Notes: generated by a model not told the origin, from the sequence alone. Shown: positions 33,816 through 43,665, counted from the stretch's first letter. The stretch: 64,000 bases of DNA from PKWO01 sp036561005 (GCA_036561005.1 DATBQE010000233.1:1-64000); one strand, 5' to 3'. Numbers and translations: made by a program.

Positions 33816-34996
33816 CGAGATTGGGACGCGATTTCTCCGTCTCGGCGCTGGTAGCCGGTTTCGTGACGGTCCTGGTTGGTTTCACCAGCTCGGCGGTCAT
33901 CGTATTTCAGGCGGCCCACATGTTGGGTGCCACTCAGGCGGAAATTGGTTCCTGGATGTGTGCGCTGGGCTTGGGCATGGGGCTGACCTGTATCCTGCTG
34001 TCCCTGTATTATCGCATTCCCATCGTGACCGCATGGTCTACCCCGGGTGCAGCGATGCTCGTGGCCGGCAGCGGTGGTGCAGGCATGGCCGAGGCAATTG
34101 GCGCGTTCCTGGTCTCGGCCGCGTTGATCGCGTTAGTCGGTTTTACGGGTGTTTTTGAGCGTGCGATCAAGAAAATCCCGACTTCCATTGCGGCCGGCAT
34201 GCTGGCAGGTGTTTTATTGCGCTTCGGGCTCAACGTATTTGTCGCCATGAATGCGCAGTTTGCCCTGACGTTTTCCATGTTTTGCGTTTATCTCTTGCTG
34301 CGCCGATTGTTGCCGCGCTACGCGGTGGTCGGTGCACTTTTGTCTGGTTTGATACTCGCCTGGATTCTGGGTTTGTTGCACATGGAAAGTGTACATCTCG
34401 AAATGGCACAATTGATCTGGACGACGCCCGTGTTTTCGCTATCGAGCCTGATTGGTGTTGCATTGCCGCTGTTTGTCGTGACAATGGCCTCGCAAAATGT
34501 GCCCGGTGTGGCCGTCATTCGGGCTTCGGGATATAACGCGCCTGTTTCACCGGTCATCGGCTGGACCGGCATTGCCAATTTCCTGCTCGCTCCGTTTGGT
34601 GGATTTGCCTTGAACCTCGCGGCCATTACCGCTGCAATATGCATGGGACGCGAAGCACACGAAGACCCAGAGCGCCGCTACGTCGCAGCAGTGGCTGCCG
34701 GTGCCTTTTACCTGCTCGTCGGACTATTTGGCGCCACCGTCGGCGCATTGTTCCTCGCGTTTCCCAAGGAACTGGTGTCGGCAATTGCAGGTCTTGCGCT
34801 GCTGGGCACAATCGGGAATGGATTGGCCGCTGCGATGGCCAAAGAAACTGACCGGGAACCGGCGCTGATCACATTTCTCGTCACCGCCTCTGGCGTCATT
34901 CTGTATGGCGTCGGATCGGCTTTCTGGGGGCTATTGGCCGGGGTATTGGCGTTGTTGATTATGCGCATGGGAAAGCGCGAATCTATCCAGCCTTAG
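33812..34996 (+). CDS. benE: BenE-family benzoate/aromatic acid transporter
   Basis: This 394-residue membrane protein has about 11-12 TM segments and BenE signatures: VGFTSSAVIVFQAAHMLGATQAEIGSW, IPIVTAWSTPGAAMLV, SQNVPGVAVIRASGY and TAAICMGREAHEDPERRYVAAVAAGAFYLLVGLFG. BenE proteins carry benzoate with protons. No benzoate catabolic genes are nearby, so the substrate here is unproven. Confidence 0.92.
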   Translation: MTRLGRDFSVSALVAGFVTVLVGFTSSAVIVFQAAHMLGATQAEIGSWMCALGLGMGLTCILLSLYYRIPIVTAWSTPGAAMLVAGSGGAGMAEAIGAFLVSAALIALVGFTGVFERAIKKIPTSIAAGMLAGVLLRFGLNVFVAMNAQFALTFSMFCVYLLLRRLLPRYAVVGALLSGLILAWILGLLHMESVHLEMAQLIWTTPVFSLSSLIGVALPLFVVTMASQNVPGVAVIRASGYNAPVSPVIGWTGIANFLLAPFGGFALNLAAITAAICMGREAHEDPERRYVAAVAAGAFYLLVGLFGATVGALFLAFPKELVSAIAGLALLGTIGNGLAAAMAKETDREPALITFLVTASGVILYGVGSAFWGLLAGVLALLIMRMGKRESIQP

Positions 34997-35022
34997 AAAC
35001 TCGCCTCGCAAAGCCTGTTAGA

Positions 35023-35739
35023 TCAGGCGCTCGTGCTTATCAGGCTCCCGGTAGGCGGAATATCCTGCAGATTGCCTGATAGCGCCTGCAGGAACTTGCC
35101 GAGCGTTGCGCCATTGCCGGTGCCTCCTTGGGCCGCGACGAGTGCCCCAAAGCTCTGCTGCAGGGCCGAATAAGCTTCCTGCCCCGACGACTCCGGCGAT
35201 GTTCCTGTTCCGATTTGTTGAATGAGTCCCCGCAAACGACTTTCAAGGCTGTTGCCGGACCCTGCTGCACCATTGGGTGTACTGGCCGATTGTGTTGCCT
35301 TGGCCGAATCGGCAGACGCAGTGGTGCTGCCTGGCTTGCCATCTTTTTTCGACGACGTCGAATAGCGTGTGCCGGCGCCTGTCGAAGCTTGCGGCGTGGT
35401 CGATTGCAGTGCGCCAAACAGGTCCTGGGCGAAGACATTCAAGGCCTGCTGCTGGGTGTTCGTTGGCGCAGCGCCGGTTGCAACATTGGACGCGGTAGGC
35501 GTCACGCCGATTTGAAAGAGTGTTTGGCTGATTGCCGAACTGAACAGCCCCGTTCTGCCGCCGGTGGTCGTGGGTGCCGTGACGCGGCTGCGATCGGCAT
35601 CTCCGCTGCTGTCCACGGGATTGGCATTCTGTCCCGAATACAGCGCATTGGCCGAAATTTGATAGTTCCCAATTCCGTTGATCGACATGGCGTTGCCTGA
35701 GTTGTCAAGAATCCACTTCCCCACATTGATTAACGACAT
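35023..35739 (-). CDS. Low-complexity Ser/Thr/Gly/Gln-rich protein of unknown function
   Basis: This 238-residue protein lacks a signal peptide. It has an N-terminal MSLINVGKWILDNSGNAMSI, an acidic DSSGDADRSR segment, then alternating low-complexity stretches and amphipathic helices (GLFSSAISQTLFQIGV; QQALNVFAQDLFGAL; SLESRLRGLIQQIG). From memory, similarly built proteins with an Asp-rich segment and Gln-rich helices occur in Massilia and Janthinobacterium; I know no function. The start at 35739 has a weak ribosome-binding site. It converges with benE. Confidence 0.55.
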   Translation of the reverse strand: MSLINVGKWILDNSGNAMSINGIGNYQISANALYSGQNANPVDSSGDADRSRVTAPTTTGGRTGLFSSAISQTLFQIGVTPTASNVATGAAPTNTQQQALNVFAQDLFGALQSTTPQASTGAGTRYSTSSKKDGKPGSTTASADSAKATQSASTPNGAAGSGNSLESRLRGLIQQIGTGTSPESSGQEAYSALQQSFGALVAAQGGTGNGATLGKFLQALSGNLQDIPPTGSLISTSA

Positions 35740-36102
35740 CGGTTTATTTTTCTGAAGCGCAGTGCGCGCAATTATTTGTACTGGCACTGTGATCAAAGCT
35801 GGCGGCCTGCTTGCGGGAAATAAATGCTCGGGAGGTGAAAATTTCCCCATGGAAAGTCGAACACATGTCATTAATGCAACTTCGAGTGCCTTCAACGCTT
35901 ACATTTTGCAACAATAGCGTGCCTTACTCTATACTTGAGCCGATTTACAATATCGCGTTCTGGCCAAGCAGATGTCGGACACCCGGCATTGTCTGATTTG
36001 TCCGTTATCGGGGAACGCAATTCAAGAGCCAATGCCTAACCGGATTGCGCAAAGAATTGGCGCCCGAAAGCTTTCGGTCACCCATTACTTCTAAGGGAAT
36101 TC
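35740..36102. other. Intergenic region between divergent genes
   Basis: Apart from one plausible plus-strand promoter at 35906-35935 I see no feature here. A TAAGGGA Shine-Dalgarno lies just before 36103. Confidence 0.6.
35906..35935 (+). promoter_or_regulatory. Candidate sigma70 promoter for the lipoprotein gene
   Basis: TTGCAA (35906-35911) and TATACT (35930-35935) are separated by 18 bases. The predicted start is about 160 bases upstream of the lipoprotein ATG at 36103. Confidence 0.4.
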
Positions 36103-37005
36103 ATGCTTTCTACTTTTATCCGTGTCGCTGTTGCGCTTTCCAGTGCCGCCATTCTCTGTTCTTGCGGAGGAAACAGCGTAGCCGAGACGCAACAATCGAC
36201 GCCGGAGGGGTTATTTAGCGGTACTTATGCGGTCACCATGACGCAATCGTCGTCCGCAAATAAGGTCACCTGCGCCCATAATGTCCTTACCTTTGTTGAA
36301 GCCTCGGGCACTGTCTACACGTTTTATCCATCGGCGGCAGACCCTGCGGTGGTGACGACGGCGGACCAGGGATCACTCAGTTTTTCGGGCGGCGTGATGG
36401 CATCGGCGAACACATTGGAACTCAATCTCCCTGGTTCCACCACGCTCGGATGTCCAGGCGCGATAACGCCCAGCGGCGTATATTCCTATGGTATGAACGG
36501 CACTTATGTGGTTGGGTCCACCCTCACCGAGACACTGATTTATCCGTCCGCCGATGCCAACGGCTGGACCAATTCGACAACGACGTTGAACAGTGCAACA
36601 ACGCCTGTAACGACGATGGTCTACGATATCGACTATCAGGGCGTGCAAAACCTCGCGACGCTGGCCGGCACCTACACTGGTATGGTCGGCACATCACAGA
36701 AAAAAGAGGCCGCAACGTTCACCATCAGCCCGCCGAGTGTGCCTGCCAATGGCGGCAACGCTCTCGGCGTATCCCTCCTGGCCGGCACGGGCGCGAGCGG
36801 TTGCGCTTACACCGGCTCGGTTTCGCCACTTTACAAGGGTAACGGCTACACGGTTCTGATCACCAGCGGCCCGTCGCCCTGCCTGTTGCCGAATCAACAG
36901 TTCTCGGGCCTGATGTATCTCAATGCCAAGACCAACATTCTGTATACATTCGCGCCGAACCAGGCTCGGACGGATGGCGTGATCTTCTCCGGCACGCGCA
37001 GCTAA
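36103..37005 (+). CDS. Putative lipoprotein of unknown function
   Basis: This 300-residue protein has a signal peptide ending in a lipobox-like LCSC (Cys near residue 21), then a Ser/Thr/Gly-rich, beta-predicted body with two related halves (GLFSGTYAVTMTQSS... and LAGTYTGMVGTSQK...). Four later Cys residues could form disulfides. No family is recognised. The start has TAAGGGA upstream. Confidence 0.72.
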   Translation: MLSTFIRVAVALSSAAILCSCGGNSVAETQQSTPEGLFSGTYAVTMTQSSSANKVTCAHNVLTFVEASGTVYTFYPSAADPAVVTTADQGSLSFSGGVMASANTLELNLPGSTTLGCPGAITPSGVYSYGMNGTYVVGSTLTETLIYPSADANGWTNSTTTLNSATTPVTTMVYDIDYQGVQNLATLAGTYTGMVGTSQKKEAATFTISPPSVPANGGNALGVSLLAGTGASGCAYTGSVSPLYKGNGYTVLITSGPSPCLLPNQQFSGLMYLNAKTNILYTFAPNQARTDGVIFSGTRS

Positions 37006-37050
37006 GCGCAAGCTTGGATTGAAATCGAGCGACGCGCCAGGCGATGCACG

Positions 37051-37458
37051 ATGCGCAAAGGATACTGGAGAGCCCTGCTGCAGCGCTTGCGCGGCAGGGT
37101 AGTGCAGGGCGACATTGCCATTGATGTCGATGGTTTTCGTTTTATCGTGCACGAAATCTCTGCTGCAGATGATCTCGCGCTGGAGCAGCAAGTGCCTATT
37201 CTGGTCGCAGTGGACGCGAGTGCCAATGCGTTGCTGATCGAACCTGGCACGACCGAAGTCACAATCCGTCTTGCATTGACCGGGCAGATGCTCGCAACCG
37301 GTATGGCATTCATCGACATGATAGACAGCTTGAAGCCTGTGCCGGCAGATGGCGCATCGGCGCTGACGGCGTCTGTCGAGGATGAACTGATCCTCGCGCG
37401 CCTGCTGCGCGGGAGTTCGTCCCGAGCGCGCGGCATATTCGACGACGAGCAGGATTGA
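37051..37458 (+). CDS. Protein of unknown function
   Basis: This 135-residue soluble protein has beta-rich sequence (VVQGDIAIDVDGFRFIVHEIS; QVPILVAVDASANALLIEPGTTEVTIRLALTGQML) and an acidic C-terminus. No family is recognised and ribosome-binding support is weak. It lies between the lipoprotein gene and convergent alkB. Confidence 0.5.
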   Translation: MRKGYWRALLQRLRGRVVQGDIAIDVDGFRFIVHEISAADDLALEQQVPILVAVDASANALLIEPGTTEVTIRLALTGQMLATGMAFIDMIDSLKPVPADGASALTASVEDELILARLLRGSSSRARGIFDDEQD

Positions 37459-37478
37459 TTGCCGACGCCCTGAGGGGC

Positions 37479-38126
37479 TTATGGCGCCGGCGGTGCTGGC
37501 GCAAAAATCGTGCGAAACGTCAGGTTGATCCTTGGCCCGACAGACAAGCGTTCTTTTTCCACCGCATGGGACCAGTAGCGCTGCGTGTCGCCGCCCATCA
37601 GGAGCAAACTGCCATGCGTGAGATCCAGAGCGAAGGGTTTGTTGCGGTGCCCCTTTTTATACTTTAGTTTGAACCTCCGCGTCGCGCCCAGGCTGAGCGA
37701 CGCGATCAGCGGCATCGCCCCCAATTCCGGCTCATCGTCGCTGTGCCAGCCGACGCTGTCGTGTTCATTGCGGTACAGGTTGATCAATACGCTGTTGAAG
37801 CGTGTTCCGCTCTTGGCTTCAATATCGGCCTTGATCTTGCCCAATGCAGGGCTCCAGGGCAACGCCTGCATGCGCAGGCCCGAGTAAGTGTAGTCGGCAC
37901 CCGGGTCGCCGTACCACGCCGTCAGGCGCGGCTGCGGATATTCCTTACCCCAGACAGTAATCGTGTCGGCGCGCCACGCCGTGTCGCGCAGCAGAATTTC
38001 AAATTGGCGATCTGCTTCGGCCTCTGTGTAGAAACCGCGCATCAAGCGAATATCCGCATCGGGCAGGTCTATGGCCTCGAATGTTCCGTCTTCGCCAAAC
38101 AGTCCCAGTGAGTTGCCTGCCGCCAT
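37479..38126 (-). CDS. alkB: AlkB-type alpha-ketoglutarate-dependent dioxygenase
   Basis: This 215-residue enzyme repairs N-alkylated bases by oxidative demethylation. Iron ligands are seen in WHSDDEPELG (HxD) and the downstream YWSHAVEKE His; RINLTFR is the 2-oxoglutarate-binding RxNxTFR motif, and NLYRNEHDSVGWH matches the substrate/cofactor lid. Length suits the ALKBH2/3-like bacterial branch. The ATG at 38126 is preferred over a GTG at 38132. It is divergent from the GGDEF-EAL gene. Confidence 0.92.
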   Translation of the reverse strand: MAAGNSLGLFGEDGTFEAIDLPDADIRLMRGFYTEAEADRQFEILLRDTAWRADTITVWGKEYPQPRLTAWYGDPGADYTYSGLRMQALPWSPALGKIKADIEAKSGTRFNSVLINLYRNEHDSVGWHSDDEPELGAMPLIASLSLGATRRFKLKYKKGHRNKPFALDLTHGSLLLMGGDTQRYWSHAVEKERLSVGPRINLTFRTIFAPAPPAP

Positions 38127-38287
38127 GTGCACATACCGCCATCGTGATGGGTGATAGCCTCCATTATAGAGCGTCGTCCGCAGGGCGGCTTTGGTCGGTC
38201 ATGGCGTTGCACCGTGACTTGCGATCTTGTGCTTTTTCAAGATATGATCGAGCGCACCTACTCCACTTGGGTAACTTTGCCAATAAG

Positions 38288-41005
38288 ATGACAGAAAGTC
38301 GCAATTACCCGGCACCCAAGAACATGCGCCGGCTGCGCAACAGACTGCTTGCGCTGGCATTGATTTTTCCTGCGCTCTATGTCGGACTGGCGCTGATTTT
38401 CATGGTTCATGACTACCGGGCGATCATAGGCGAGGCCGGTGCTGATGCGCGCAGCATGGCTGCCGCATTGAACAACAATGTGACGCACGTGATCGATGAA
38501 TCGGACGGTGCTTTGGTTGGCGCAATCGACGACGTGACGCGCGCGCAATTGAATGCGGATGGACGCGACACCGCTGCCCTGCACGCAATTTTGCAATCCT
38601 ACGGTAAGCGATTGCCGCAGGCTATCAACATCAACGTGATCAATGCCAAGGGCTTGCTCATTGCCAGCAGCGCCGGATATCCGATGCAGGCCATCGATGT
38701 CAGCGACCGCGAGTATTTTCAGGAGCAGCGAGCGCACGGGGACGGCAGCCTGATGGTCGGCACGCCCTTCACAGGAAGAATCAATACCAATAAATGGCTG
38801 TTTCCGCTTTCGCGGCGCCTGAATAATGCCGACGGCACGCTGAAGATGATCTTCGAGATCGGCATCAATCTCGATTATTTCGGGCATTTTTATGACTCTC
38901 TGCAAGTTGCGCATGGCGAGCGATTATGGCTACTGCGCCGTGACGGCGCGGTGCTGATGGAAAACCCGAAGCCGCCCGACTTGCGCAAATTGAGCGTGGC
39001 CGGCAGCGAATGGTTCAGGCAGACTCAACTGGCCAAGTCGGGGAACACTGAAGAATTACATGCCGTCCACGATGACCTCGCAGGTGTGATCGGGTATGCC
39101 AACGCGAACAGTTATCCCCTGGTGTCGGTGGCATCGTTCGACAGCCGCGATATTCTCGTATCCTGGCGCGAACGAGTCGGGCAGACTGCGCTCATCGGCG
39201 CCGTCACGATAGGCCTGATGTTGATGCTGGTGGCCGTGTTGTGGAAATATCTGCGCGCCGTGCACGCCATGCAGGCCAACCTGGAACGCAAGAATGCCTC
39301 GTTGCTCAGTGCCGAGACCCGATTTCAGGGTTTGGTGAACGGCATCGACGGTGTGGTTTGGGAGGCCGAATTGCCGACCCTGCGTTTCACCTACGTCAGT
39401 GCAAACGCCGCAAGCGTGACCGGCCACGCAGCACAGGAATGGATTGCCGACCCGCAGTTCTGGCAGCGGGTTCTATCGGTGAGCGGCAGTGCGGAGCAGG
39501 ATGCGCAGAGGATGATGCGTAGCGCCGGCGATGGCACGAGCGAGGCGGGACTGCAGCCGATCGAACACCACATCGTCGCCGCAGACGGCCGTGAAATCTG
39601 GTTGCGCAGCAACGTCGCCTTATCCGTGGAGACGGACGGCACGCCACGTTTGCGCGGCGTGATGGTGGACGTGACGGCGCAAAAGGTATCCGAGCAGCGC
39701 CTGTTTCAACTTGCCCATTACGACTCCCTTACCAACCTGCCGAACCGTCAGACCTTTTCGGAACGTATTCGGCATGCGATTGCGATTGCCGCGCGGCGCC
39801 GCAGCAGTCTGGCGGTGGTCTTCGTCGATATCGACCATTTCAAGACCATCAACGACAGCCTTGGGCATGAGGCCGGTGACCGGGTGTTGCGCATGGTGGC
39901 CGAGCGCTTTGCCGCCGTGTTGCGCCAGAGCGATACCGTTGCGCGTATAGGCGGCGATGAGTTCGTGATTTTGCTGGAGCAGGGCAGTGAGGCGGCCGAC
40001 AGCTTTGAATTGGTCGCTGCGAAGCTGGCAAAATCGGTCGCCGAGCCGGTCAGTATCAATGGTTACGATTTGTTTGTCGAGTTGAGCATGGGTATTTGCG
40101 TGTTCCCGCAAGACGGGGAAGACAGCGAAACGCTGCTGCGCAATGCCGACACTGCGATGTACAAAGCCAAGAGCTCGGGGCGCAATTGTTGGCGCTTTTT
40201 CGACGAATCGATGGCGCGCTCCGTCGCGCGCAAACTGGAACTGGAATCGGCTTTGCGGCGCGCCGTTGAGCGCGGCGAACTGGCGCTAATGTATCAGCCG
40301 CAAGTTGCCCTCGACAGCGGGAAAATCATTGGCGTCGAAGCGTTGCTGCGCTGGAATAGGCCCAACCTCGGTATGGTGCCGCCGCTGGAATTCATTCCCC
40401 TTGCGGAGGAATCCGGGCTGATCGTCTCGATCGGCAATTGGGTCCTGGAAACGGCCTGCGCCCAGGCGGCGAAATGGCTGCGGGAAAATGGCTTGCACCT
40501 GCGCATGGCCGTGAATATTTCCGCGCGCCAGATTTACCATAAGGAATTCGTGCAACAGGTAGCACGAACCCTGACCTCGACCGGATTGCCTGCCGAATTG
40601 CTGGAACTGGAAATCACTGAAAGCTCAATCCTGGAAAATCTCGAGGAGACTGTGCGCAAGTTGCAGCAATTGAAAATGATGGGCATGACCATTGCTATCG
40701 ATGATTTTGGCACCGGTTACTCTTCGCTTTCGTATTTGAAACAACTGCCGATCGACCGTTTGAAAATCGACCGCACGTTCGTCAAGGACATTCCGGAGGA
40801 CCGCGACGATTGTGCAATTGTGCGCACCATTGTCGCCATGGCAAAAAATCTTGGCCTGTCGGCCATCGCTGAAGGCGTCGAAACGCGCGAGCAGGTGGAC
40901 TTTTTGCGCGAGGGCGGCTGCAACGAAATTCAGGGATATCTGATATCGATTCCGCTGGCCGCGCACAATCTCGAAAGCATGTTCAACGAGCGACTTGACC
41001 TGTAA
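38288..41005 (+). CDS. Membrane GGDEF-EAL protein with dCache and PAS domains
   Basis: This 905-residue protein has TM1 near 20-42, a dCache-type extracytoplasmic domain (SDREYFQEQRAHGDG; GTPFTGRINTNKWLFPLSRRL; GINLDYFGHFYDSL), TM2 near 305-325, a PAS domain (GIDGVVWEAELPTLRFTYVS...), then GGDEF and EAL. The GGDEF motif is intact (RIGGDEFVILL) with an RxxD I-site (RQSD) five residues before. The EAL domain keeps EALLRWN and the downstream ELEITES and DDFGTGYSSL motifs. Both activities are possible; one may dominate. The start is the ATG at 38288. Confidence 0.9.
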   Translation: MTESRNYPAPKNMRRLRNRLLALALIFPALYVGLALIFMVHDYRAIIGEAGADARSMAAALNNNVTHVIDESDGALVGAIDDVTRAQLNADGRDTAALHAILQSYGKRLPQAININVINAKGLLIASSAGYPMQAIDVSDREYFQEQRAHGDGSLMVGTPFTGRINTNKWLFPLSRRLNNADGTLKMIFEIGINLDYFGHFYDSLQVAHGERLWLLRRDGAVLMENPKPPDLRKLSVAGSEWFRQTQLAKSGNTEELHAVHDDLAGVIGYANANSYPLVSVASFDSRDILVSWRERVGQTALIGAVTIGLMLMLVAVLWKYLRAVHAMQANLERKNASLLSAETRFQGLVNGIDGVVWEAELPTLRFTYVSANAASVTGHAAQEWIADPQFWQRVLSVSGSAEQDAQRMMRSAGDGTSEAGLQPIEHHIVAADGREIWLRSNVALSVETDGTPRLRGVMVDVTAQKVSEQRLFQLAHYDSLTNLPNRQTFSERIRHAIAIAARRRSSLAVVFVDIDHFKTINDSLGHEAGDRVLRMVAERFAAVLRQSDTVARIGGDEFVILLEQGSEAADSFELVAAKLAKSVAEPVSINGYDLFVELSMGICVFPQDGEDSETLLRNADTAMYKAKSSGRNCWRFFDESMARSVARKLELESALRRAVERGELALMYQPQVALDSGKIIGVEALLRWNRPNLGMVPPLEFIPLAEESGLIVSIGNWVLETACAQAAKWLRENGLHLRMAVNISARQIYHKEFVQQVARTLTSTGLPAELLELEITESSILENLEETVRKLQQLKMMGMTIAIDDFGTGYSSLSYLKQLPIDRLKIDRTFVKDIPEDRDDCAIVRTIVAMAKNLGLSAIAEGVETREQVDFLREGGCNEIQGYLISIPLAAHNLESMFNERLDL

Positions 41006-41019
41006 TCGGTCAACCGGGC

Positions 41020-41556
41020 TCATCTCGGGTTGGGTTTCTTACCGAGCTTGCGCTGCAAGGTACGCCGGTGCATGTTCAATGCCCGCGCGGTGGAAGATAT
41101 ATTGCCCCGATGCTCCAGTAACACGCGTTGAATATGGTCCCATTCCAGTTGGTTGACCGTCAACGGCACGGTTTCGTGTGCCATGTCGCCAGTGGCGGCG
41201 ACAGGCGCCTCTCGCAGCGCGGACAGGATCGAATCGACGTTCGCCGGCTTGGACAAATAATTATCGGCGCCCAATTTCACCGCCTGCACGGTGGTGGCGA
41301 TGCTGGCGTATCCGGTGAGAACAAGGATGCGTGCGTGCGGCAATAGGCTGCGAATTGGCGCAATCCACTGCAGGCCGGAGTCTTGCGCAAGATGCAGGTC
41401 GATTGTCACGTAGTCGAATTGCGCCGCCTGCGCCGCCGACAGGGCATGCGCCCCGGCATGGGCGAGGGTGACGGCAAAACCTCGCCGCGAAAGAGAGCGT
41501 GCCAGTGTCGCGGCAAAAATTTCGTTATCGTCGAGAACGAGAAATCGTTCGCTCAT
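41020..41556 (-). CDS. regA: RegA/PrrA-type response regulator
   Basis: This 178-residue regulator has a receiver domain (LVLDDNEIFAATLARSL; phosphoacceptor Asp 53 in TIDLHLAQDSGL; Lys in YLSKPANV) and a Fis-like C-terminal HTH (GNISSTARALNMHRRTLQRKLGKK) diagnostic of the RegA/ActR/PrrA family. The start overlaps the regB end (ATGA). In other proteobacteria RegA controls redox-dependent respiration and carbon genes. It converges with the GGDEF-EAL gene. Confidence 0.93.
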   Translation of the reverse strand: MSERFLVLDDNEIFAATLARSLSRRGFAVTLAHAGAHALSAAQAAQFDYVTIDLHLAQDSGLQWIAPIRSLLPHARILVLTGYASIATTVQAVKLGADNYLSKPANVDSILSALREAPVAATGDMAHETVPLTVNQLEWDHIQRVLLEHRGNISSTARALNMHRRTLQRKLGKKPNPR

Positions 41557-42878
41557 AAGGGCACACGCACGATAACCGAGGTCCCCTGTCCGGGGGCAGA
41601 CGCCAGGTGAATCTCCGCACCGATGCCGCGCGCGCTGGCGAATGCCAGGAACAGCCCGATGCCGCGCCCGTTCGATGTACCTGCAACCACCTCGGAACCG
41701 AGGCGCGGTAAAAGTGCTGCCGGAACGCCGTCGCCGCCATCGTGTATCCGGAATACTGCGTGCTGCGGTTCGTCGAAGAGGCTGATTGAAACAGTAGCGC
41801 CATTTTGTGCAACCGCGCGCGCCGCGTTGTCCAGCACGGTTGTCAGAATTTGTGCCAGCGCATCTCGCCTGGCTCCAAGTGCGGCGCTCGATTGCAAGTT
41901 GCAATCCAATCGCGTTGCCGGGTAACGCAGGCGCCATTGGTCGAGAAAATGCGCGAACCAAGCCGCCATGTCCGATGTGTGATTGCCGGCATCGGAAGGT
42001 GAACCGGAATATTCTTCTCCCATGCGATCAAGGGCAGATTTGCAGAGTTGTATCTGGGTTTCGATGATGGCTAGTTCTTCGTCGAGCAGGGGATGCATGG
42101 TCCCGCCTGCTTCACCTTGCAGGTTGCCGATTTCGTGCCGCAATTCGCTGACGATGATTGCAATCGTCGACAACGGCGTGCCGAGCGCATGGGCGGCGTT
42201 GGCGGCCTGAATCCCTAGTGCGAGCAGGCGCTCGTTTTCTGCGTGCTGAACGCGAGCCCGGGCGAGTTGCACGTCACGCTGCCTGACCGTGTTGGAAAGT
42301 GCTGCCACGAACCAGGTGATCAGGCCCGCAGAAACGGCAAAATTGACCCACATTCCGGCCAGGTGATAGCTTACGGCACGGTCGGGATCACCAAGTTGCA
42401 GCGGAACATAACTGGTCGTCAGGAGCGAATAGGCAGCCACCGCGCAACATGAAAGTATCAGCGCCTGATATCTAGGCAGCATCGAGGCGGCCGCCGCCAG
42501 TACGGGTAGATAAAACGAGGCGAACGGGTTGGTAGCCCCGCCGGAGAAATACAACATGATTGACAGGGCGCCAATGTCGACCAGCAATTGCAGAAACACG
42601 TCGGCGTCCGCGATGACCGCGTTGCCTGTCGCACGGCGCCAAACCCATGCATTGAAGGCAAGGATGGCCGCGATGACCGCAAAAAACGGTTTAAGCGGAA
42701 TGGCGATGCCGAGCCACTTGACGGCCATGCCCAGCGCCAATGTCACACAGGCAAGCGCAACCACGCGCATGAGAAACAAAGTCCTCATGGTCGAGTGTTG
42801 CGGAAGGCTGTTGACCGGAGTGAGGGAGGGCATCGGGCGATTATAGCGGCCCGCCGGTGCGGTTTGCTGCGTAGTCAT
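41553..42878 (-). CDS. regB: RegB/PrrB-type redox sensor histidine kinase
   Basis: This 441-residue kinase has six TM segments, the ubiquinone-binding motif GGATNPF (113-119), the H-box AAHALGTPLSTIA (His 230) and a Cys at 279 (IQLCKSAL) corresponding to the redox-active Cys of RegB. The catalytic domain shows VLDNAARAV and GRGIGLFLAF. Motif conservation suggests quinone-pool and Cys redox sensing as in Rhodobacter. The start is at 42878 or the ATG at 42833. Overlap with regA makes them one operon. Confidence 0.93.
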   Translation of the reverse strand: MTTQQTAPAGRYNRPMPSLTPVNSLPQHSTMRTLFLMRVVALACVTLALGMAVKWLGIAIPLKPFFAVIAAILAFNAWVWRRATGNAVIADADVFLQLLVDIGALSIMLYFSGGATNPFASFYLPVLAAAASMLPRYQALILSCCAVAAYSLLTTSYVPLQLGDPDRAVSYHLAGMWVNFAVSAGLITWFVAALSNTVRQRDVQLARARVQHAENERLLALGIQAANAAHALGTPLSTIAIIVSELRHEIGNLQGEAGGTMHPLLDEELAIIETQIQLCKSALDRMGEEYSGSPSDAGNHTSDMAAWFAHFLDQWRLRYPATRLDCNLQSSAALGARRDALAQILTTVLDNAARAVAQNGATVSISLFDEPQHAVFRIHDGGDGVPAALLPRLGSEVVAGTSNGRGIGLFLAFASARGIGAEIHLASAPGQGTSVIVRVPL

Positions 42879-42915
42879 GCGACAAATCGTCGCATCTCTT
42901 CATCGCACCGTACGT

Positions 42916-43665
42916 TCAAAAGTGCGGTTCGGCGCCGCTGTCTTCGTCCATCGGCTCGCGTTGTGCCAGCAAGGTGCGCAGTTCACCTACCGTCGAGAGG
43001 CGCAGGCTGGCGTCGCCGACGACGGGGAGGGGCCTCTCCGAACCGATTAGCGTATAGCCGGTGAGATTGGTTGTGGCAGCCAGGGGTTTGGCCTTGCTCG
43101 CAAAGCGCATTGAGCCGCTGTATTGAATCGAGCTGACGCCTTCCAGCGGCGGCGTTACCGTGGCCGCAAAGGAGTAAGCGAGTTCGCTTGGCCCGCTGGG
43201 CGAGACATTGCCCTCAACAAAGGTCAGCTTGTGTTGGCCGAATCCGAGGTTGCCGTCGAGATGTTGCGAGAATTGCGTCTTTCCCTTGAGGGAGCACGGT
43301 CCTTTTGGCGAGAGAGAGGACAGAACCGAATTTGGAATCGCCAATACCATGGGAAACCAGGAAAGTTCTTCTTCCGAATATTGTTCAATCTCGCCGGTAG
43401 TGGGTCCCTTGATCAGCAGTGCTTCTTTGAGGAAATAAATGTCGAGCACGTGGGCCGCCTGCTTGATCGAGAAATGCCGCTCGTCGTTGGCATATTCTTC
43501 CAGCGACAGGGACATGCCTCGCATTTCAACGTGCTGTTCTACCGGATGCTGCCAGTTGCCGTGACAATCTGCCGGCGCCGCTGCGACGTTTGCCGACGCG
43601 CCAAACAGGCAGCATGCCACCGACGCCAACGGCGCCAAAAGCTTTATTGCATAAACTGGCTTCAT
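42916..43665 (-). CDS. Exported protein of unknown function
   Basis: This is a 249-residue protein with a signal peptide (MKPVYAIKLLAPLASVACCLFGASANVAAA) and two later Cys residues (PADCHGNW and KGPCSLKG). The body is beta-rich (GNLGFGQHKLTFVEGNVSPSG; SIQYSGSMRFASK). No family is recognised. It is upstream of regBA on the same strand with a 37-base gap. Confidence 0.7.
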   Translation of the reverse strand: MKPVYAIKLLAPLASVACCLFGASANVAAAPADCHGNWQHPVEQHVEMRGMSLSLEEYANDERHFSIKQAAHVLDIYFLKEALLIKGPTTGEIEQYSEEELSWFPMVLAIPNSVLSSLSPKGPCSLKGKTQFSQHLDGNLGFGQHKLTFVEGNVSPSGPSELAYSFAATVTPPLEGVSSIQYSGSMRFASKAKPLAATTNLTGYTLIGSERPLPVVGDASLRLSTVGELRTLLAQREPMDEDSGAEPHF

